Source of the DNA: Chitinophaga pinensis
Lineage (GTDB): Bacteria; Bacteroidota; Bacteroidia; 2-12-FULL-35-15
Reading direction: 5' to 3'
Length of the DNA: 53,468 nucleotides
NCBI GenBank assembly: GCA_945865315.1
Contig: CAMBDK010000006.1
Span: 1 to 53,468, forward strand
How positions within the stretch are numbered: the first letter of the stretch is position 1; each line of letters begins with the position of its first letter. A program made the position numbers and the translations under genes. Below are positions 51,098-53,468 of this stretch, piece by piece. Below the pieces are notes generated by a model that saw nothing but the letters and a program-made list of their open reading frames with translations, was not told the origin of the DNA and made no database searches.

Positions 51098-53468
51098 TTA
51101 ATTTAGAATTATTTTTTTAACCACAACCTGATGTGAATCTGGCCAATGCTGCAACAATGGATCCTCAATTGACAACAATGTTTTCACAAAATAAACTCCC
51201 TTAGGAAAAGCGCTTAAATCAAAACTCATGGCATGCCCATCTTTAGAAATTAGACTAGCTGTGTTTTCTGATATAAAAACTTGTTCTCCTAAAATATTTA
51301 TGATCTCAATATTTTTTAATTTATCAATTCCTTCTATTTCTATTGTGAAAACACCATCACTTGGATTGGGGTAAATAATTAAATTATGCTTATCTAATTT
51401 CAAATCATTAACACCAAGAGAACTTTTTATTACTACCATTGTTATGGTTAAAGTAGATAAACAATTTTCATTATAAGAAGTAAGGCTTACAGTATAATTA
51501 CCCTCAACAGTATAAACATGGGTAGGGCTTTGTTCAGTAGAAAAGGACCCGTCACCAAAATCCCATAGCCAAGAATTCGAATTTAAGCTTGTATTGGTAA
51601 ATGTAACCAGCCCGTTTCCGTTTAGGTTAACAGTGTCTTCCGAAGCGCTAAAAGATGCAGTTAATCCTAATGTAGTGCAATTGTTATTAATTGTAATTAA
51701 GGAAAATACGGTGTCGGAACAGGTTGTATTATTAACAATTAAAAAAACAGCATATTGTCCGGCGATAAGGTATGTATAGCTTGGATTTTGTGTTGTATTA
51801 TTTGCTGAGCCATCACCAAAATTCCAATTCCATGCAGTTGGGCTTGGAGAAGAGTTATCTGTAAAAGATACAGCCGCGCCAACAATTCCTGTGCCTGGTA
51901 AATTCATTGCAGCATTTAAAGCAGGTATTACGTTTAACGTAACATTGTCTTGTGCAGAGCATCCTGCTGGACTTGTAACAATTAATGAATAAACTCCTGC
52001 TGCTGCTGTTTGAAGTGTTTGTGTATTTGAACCTATTGGCAATCCATCTAATGTCCAGCTAAATGTTGCCCCAGGATTAGCTCCATTTAACAATGGAAAG
52101 TTTTCATTAGAACAAATCGTATAATTGTTTCCAAGTTCAATTATTGGATCTTTAATTGTTAACAAAATAGTATCCTTACCTAAACAGCCTGTTGAACTTG
52201 TAACTGAAACAGTATATACCCCTGCACTTATAGTTTGTAATGTTTGGTTATTCATCCCTACGGGATTAGAATTCATTGTCCATAAATAATTTTGCATGTC
52301 AATCAGCCCAGCATCTAAAACTGGCAGTGTATCATTCAAACAAATAAGTATATCATTACCTAATGAAACAGGGAGTTTTGTAATAATAACCAAATTCATT
52401 GAATCTTCACTTGAACATGAACCATAACTAACATTTACAGAATATACCCCGGCCAAAACAGTTTGAAAAGTCTGGCTGTTGCCACCTATCACAAGGCCAT
52501 TAAGTTTCCACTGGAATGTTGCACCCGGATTTCCCGCATTTAACAATGGTTTTGGATCTGTAAAACAAATAGTTGAATCTGGTCCAATATTTACAGAAGG
52601 TGCTGTAATCACCTCAATCTCTTTTGTTGTAAGAGATGTACCACAACAACTGGTTGTAGTCAGCGAAACTAAAACTGTTCCTGCACTAGAAAAAGTTACA
52701 TTTCCAGGGTTTTGTAATGTGGAGGAAAAGCTTGACCCCCCTGGTATATTCCAGCTATATGTGTTTGCAGCCCCTGTAGTTGAAAAAACTACCGTATCGC
52801 CTACGCAAACAACTTCTTTGGAAGCAGAAACTTCGGGAGGTGCAAAATCTGTTGGGATATTGATGAAATTTGCTAATGGATAAGGAACACCATCAACAAT
52901 TAAAGTGATGCTTCTAAAACCCGGCATTCCAATGTCATACTGCACACTTACATTTGCGCCAGAAGCTGTTGAAGGATTTGCGCCTACCCCAAAAACCCAA
53001 TTTATATTTCCAGAAGCTACTGTTGAAAATGTAATATCGGCATTAGAGCATCCATAAAAAGTAGCTGTAACTATAGGTTCAAAAACATTATACATGTTTG
53101 AAAGCATTACTGGATTTTGACCAGACTGCTGATAAATTGGAATGCTTAAACCATTCGAACCATTTCCTCCTTGTCCGCCTTGTCCGCCTTGCCCTCCTTG
53201 TCCGCCATTCCCTCCTTCTCCTGTCTGGCAACTGTGCTGCTGAGTAGAATCATTCATAAGGTTGCCTCCAGCACCTCCAATGCCTCCTGTTCCTCCAGCG
53301 CCCCCTAGTCCTCCTATACCTCCCTGTCCCCCTAGGCCGGGAGCCAAGTAACAATCCCTTATCACACCATTTATTCCATTTGCCCAAATAAAAATTGCAA
53401 AAGAACCTCCTGCGCCTGATCCGCCATTACCAGGATACCCTCCTTCGCCTCCCTCACCACCACCACCA
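51098..53468 (-). CDS. Beta-helix/polyglycine PKD protein with type A sorting domain, 5' end beyond window
   Basis: The frame stays open to the right edge, so at least 789 residues are visible. A GTG at 53365 could be taken for a start but lies inside the glycine-rich part, and 34 further codons (GGGGEGGEGGYPGNGG, then GGSFAIFIWANGINGV) extend the paralogy upstream. After the polyglycine tract comes the shared block (YGCSNADITFSTV; INWVFGVGANP). Three Ig-like repeats of about 80 aa follow (SVNIGPDSTIC, VSLGNDILIC, IELGNNYTIC), then two clear PKD domains (WNWNFGDGS, WLWDFGDGS) and a type A sorting domain (IIYPNPSDGVFTIEI ... FPKGVYFVKTL ... VVVKKIILN). It is the most upstream of the three visible paralogues. 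Confidence 0.87.
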   Translation of the reverse strand, partial: GGGGEGGEGGYPGNGGSGAGGSFAIFIWANGINGVIRDCYLAPGLGGQGGIGGLGGAGGTGGIGGAGGNLMNDSTQQHSCQTGEGGNGGQGGQGGQGGQGGNGSNGLSIPIYQQSGQNPVMLSNMYNVFEPIVTATFYGCSNADITFSTVASGNINWVFGVGANPSTASGANVSVQYDIGMPGFRSITLIVDGVPYPLANFINIPTDFAPPEVSASKEVVCVGDTVVFSTTGAANTYSWNIPGGSSFSSTLQNPGNVTFSSAGTVLVSLTTTSCCGTSLTTKEIEVITAPSVNIGPDSTICFTDPKPLLNAGNPGATFQWKLNGLVIGGNSQTFQTVLAGVYSVNVSYGSCSSEDSMNLVIITKLPVSLGNDILICLNDTLPVLDAGLIDMQNYLWTMNSNPVGMNNQTLQTISAGVYTVSVTSSTGCLGKDTILLTIKDPIIELGNNYTICSNENFPLLNGANPGATFSWTLDGLPIGSNTQTLQTAAAGVYSLIVTSPAGCSAQDNVTLNVIPALNAAMNLPGTGIVGAAVSFTDNSSPSPTAWNWNFGDGSANNTTQNPSYTYLIAGQYAVFLIVNNTTCSDTVFSLITINNNCTTLGLTASFSASEDTVNLNGNGLVTFTNTSLNSNSWLWDFGDGSFSTEQSPTHVYTVEGNYTVSLTSYNENCLSTLTITMVVIKSSLGVNDLKLDKHNLIIYPNPSDGVFTIEIEGIDKLKNIEIINILGEQVFISENTASLISKDGHAMSFDLSAFPKGVYFVKTLLSIEDPLLQHWPDSHQVVVKKIILN

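Noticed and set aside
53300-53365. GTG at 53365 as the true start of the last gene
   Set aside because: It lies inside the polyglycine part, gives no signal peptide, and the frame continues upstream with paralogous sequence to the window edge.

Overview
The window reads as chromosome of an AT-rich member of the Bacteroidota, most likely an uncultured environmental relative of the Cytophaga/Chitinophaga/Saprospira groups. The evidence is: several type IX secretion (T9SS) sorting domains of both type A and type B, two PorP/SprF-family proteins, three PD40 (WD40-like) proteins of the PorE group, no Shine-Dalgarno-like leaders, and two sites that match the Bacteroidota promoter consensus exactly (TTTG-N19-TANNTTTG). 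No core T9SS motor gene (gldKLMN, sprA, sprE) lies in the window, so the secretion machine itself must be encoded elsewhere.

Region 1 (1-22.8 kb, all minus strand) is a cell-surface locus. It holds two successive modules of the same order: secreted PKD or beta-rich protein with a type B sorting domain, then a PorP/SprF partner, then a PD40 protein. The second module runs on into a 4145-residue protein made of 42 fibronectin-III-like repeats and then a collagen-like protein cut by the left edge. Region 2 (23-31.3 kb) holds housekeeping and envelope genes: rsmI, corA, an orphan membrane histidine kinase, an AsmA-like protein and a lipoprotein, plus a candidate 41-residue small gene and a decayed DUF1761 gene. 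A tRNA-Glu follows, with its own promoter and terminator.

Region 3 (31.8-37.5 kb) is a compact DNA-damage cassette. A LexA/UmuD-like HTH-S24 repressor is divergent from dinB, a short DnaE-type polymerase and a SRAP (YedK/HMCES-like) gene. The last three overlap or are spaced as one operon. A 27-bp palindrome sits between the divergent genes and is the obvious operator candidate. This is the most coherent regulated system in the window.

Region 4 (38-41.6 kb, plus strand) holds a full-length PorE-like TPR-PD40-OmpA protein and purM. Region 5 (41.6 kb to the right edge, minus strand) is a second surface locus. It has three tandem paralogues that share a beta-helix/polyglycine stalk and PKD domains but carry different T9SS sorting signals (one type B, two type A). 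A lipoprotein joining a cytochrome-like domain to a beta-propeller, and a small lipoprotein, lie downstream. Two copies of a 161-bp palindromic repeat, in opposite orientation, bracket the type B paralogue and the cytochrome gene. Their 19-bp terminal arms differ between copies yet stay perfectly paired within each copy.
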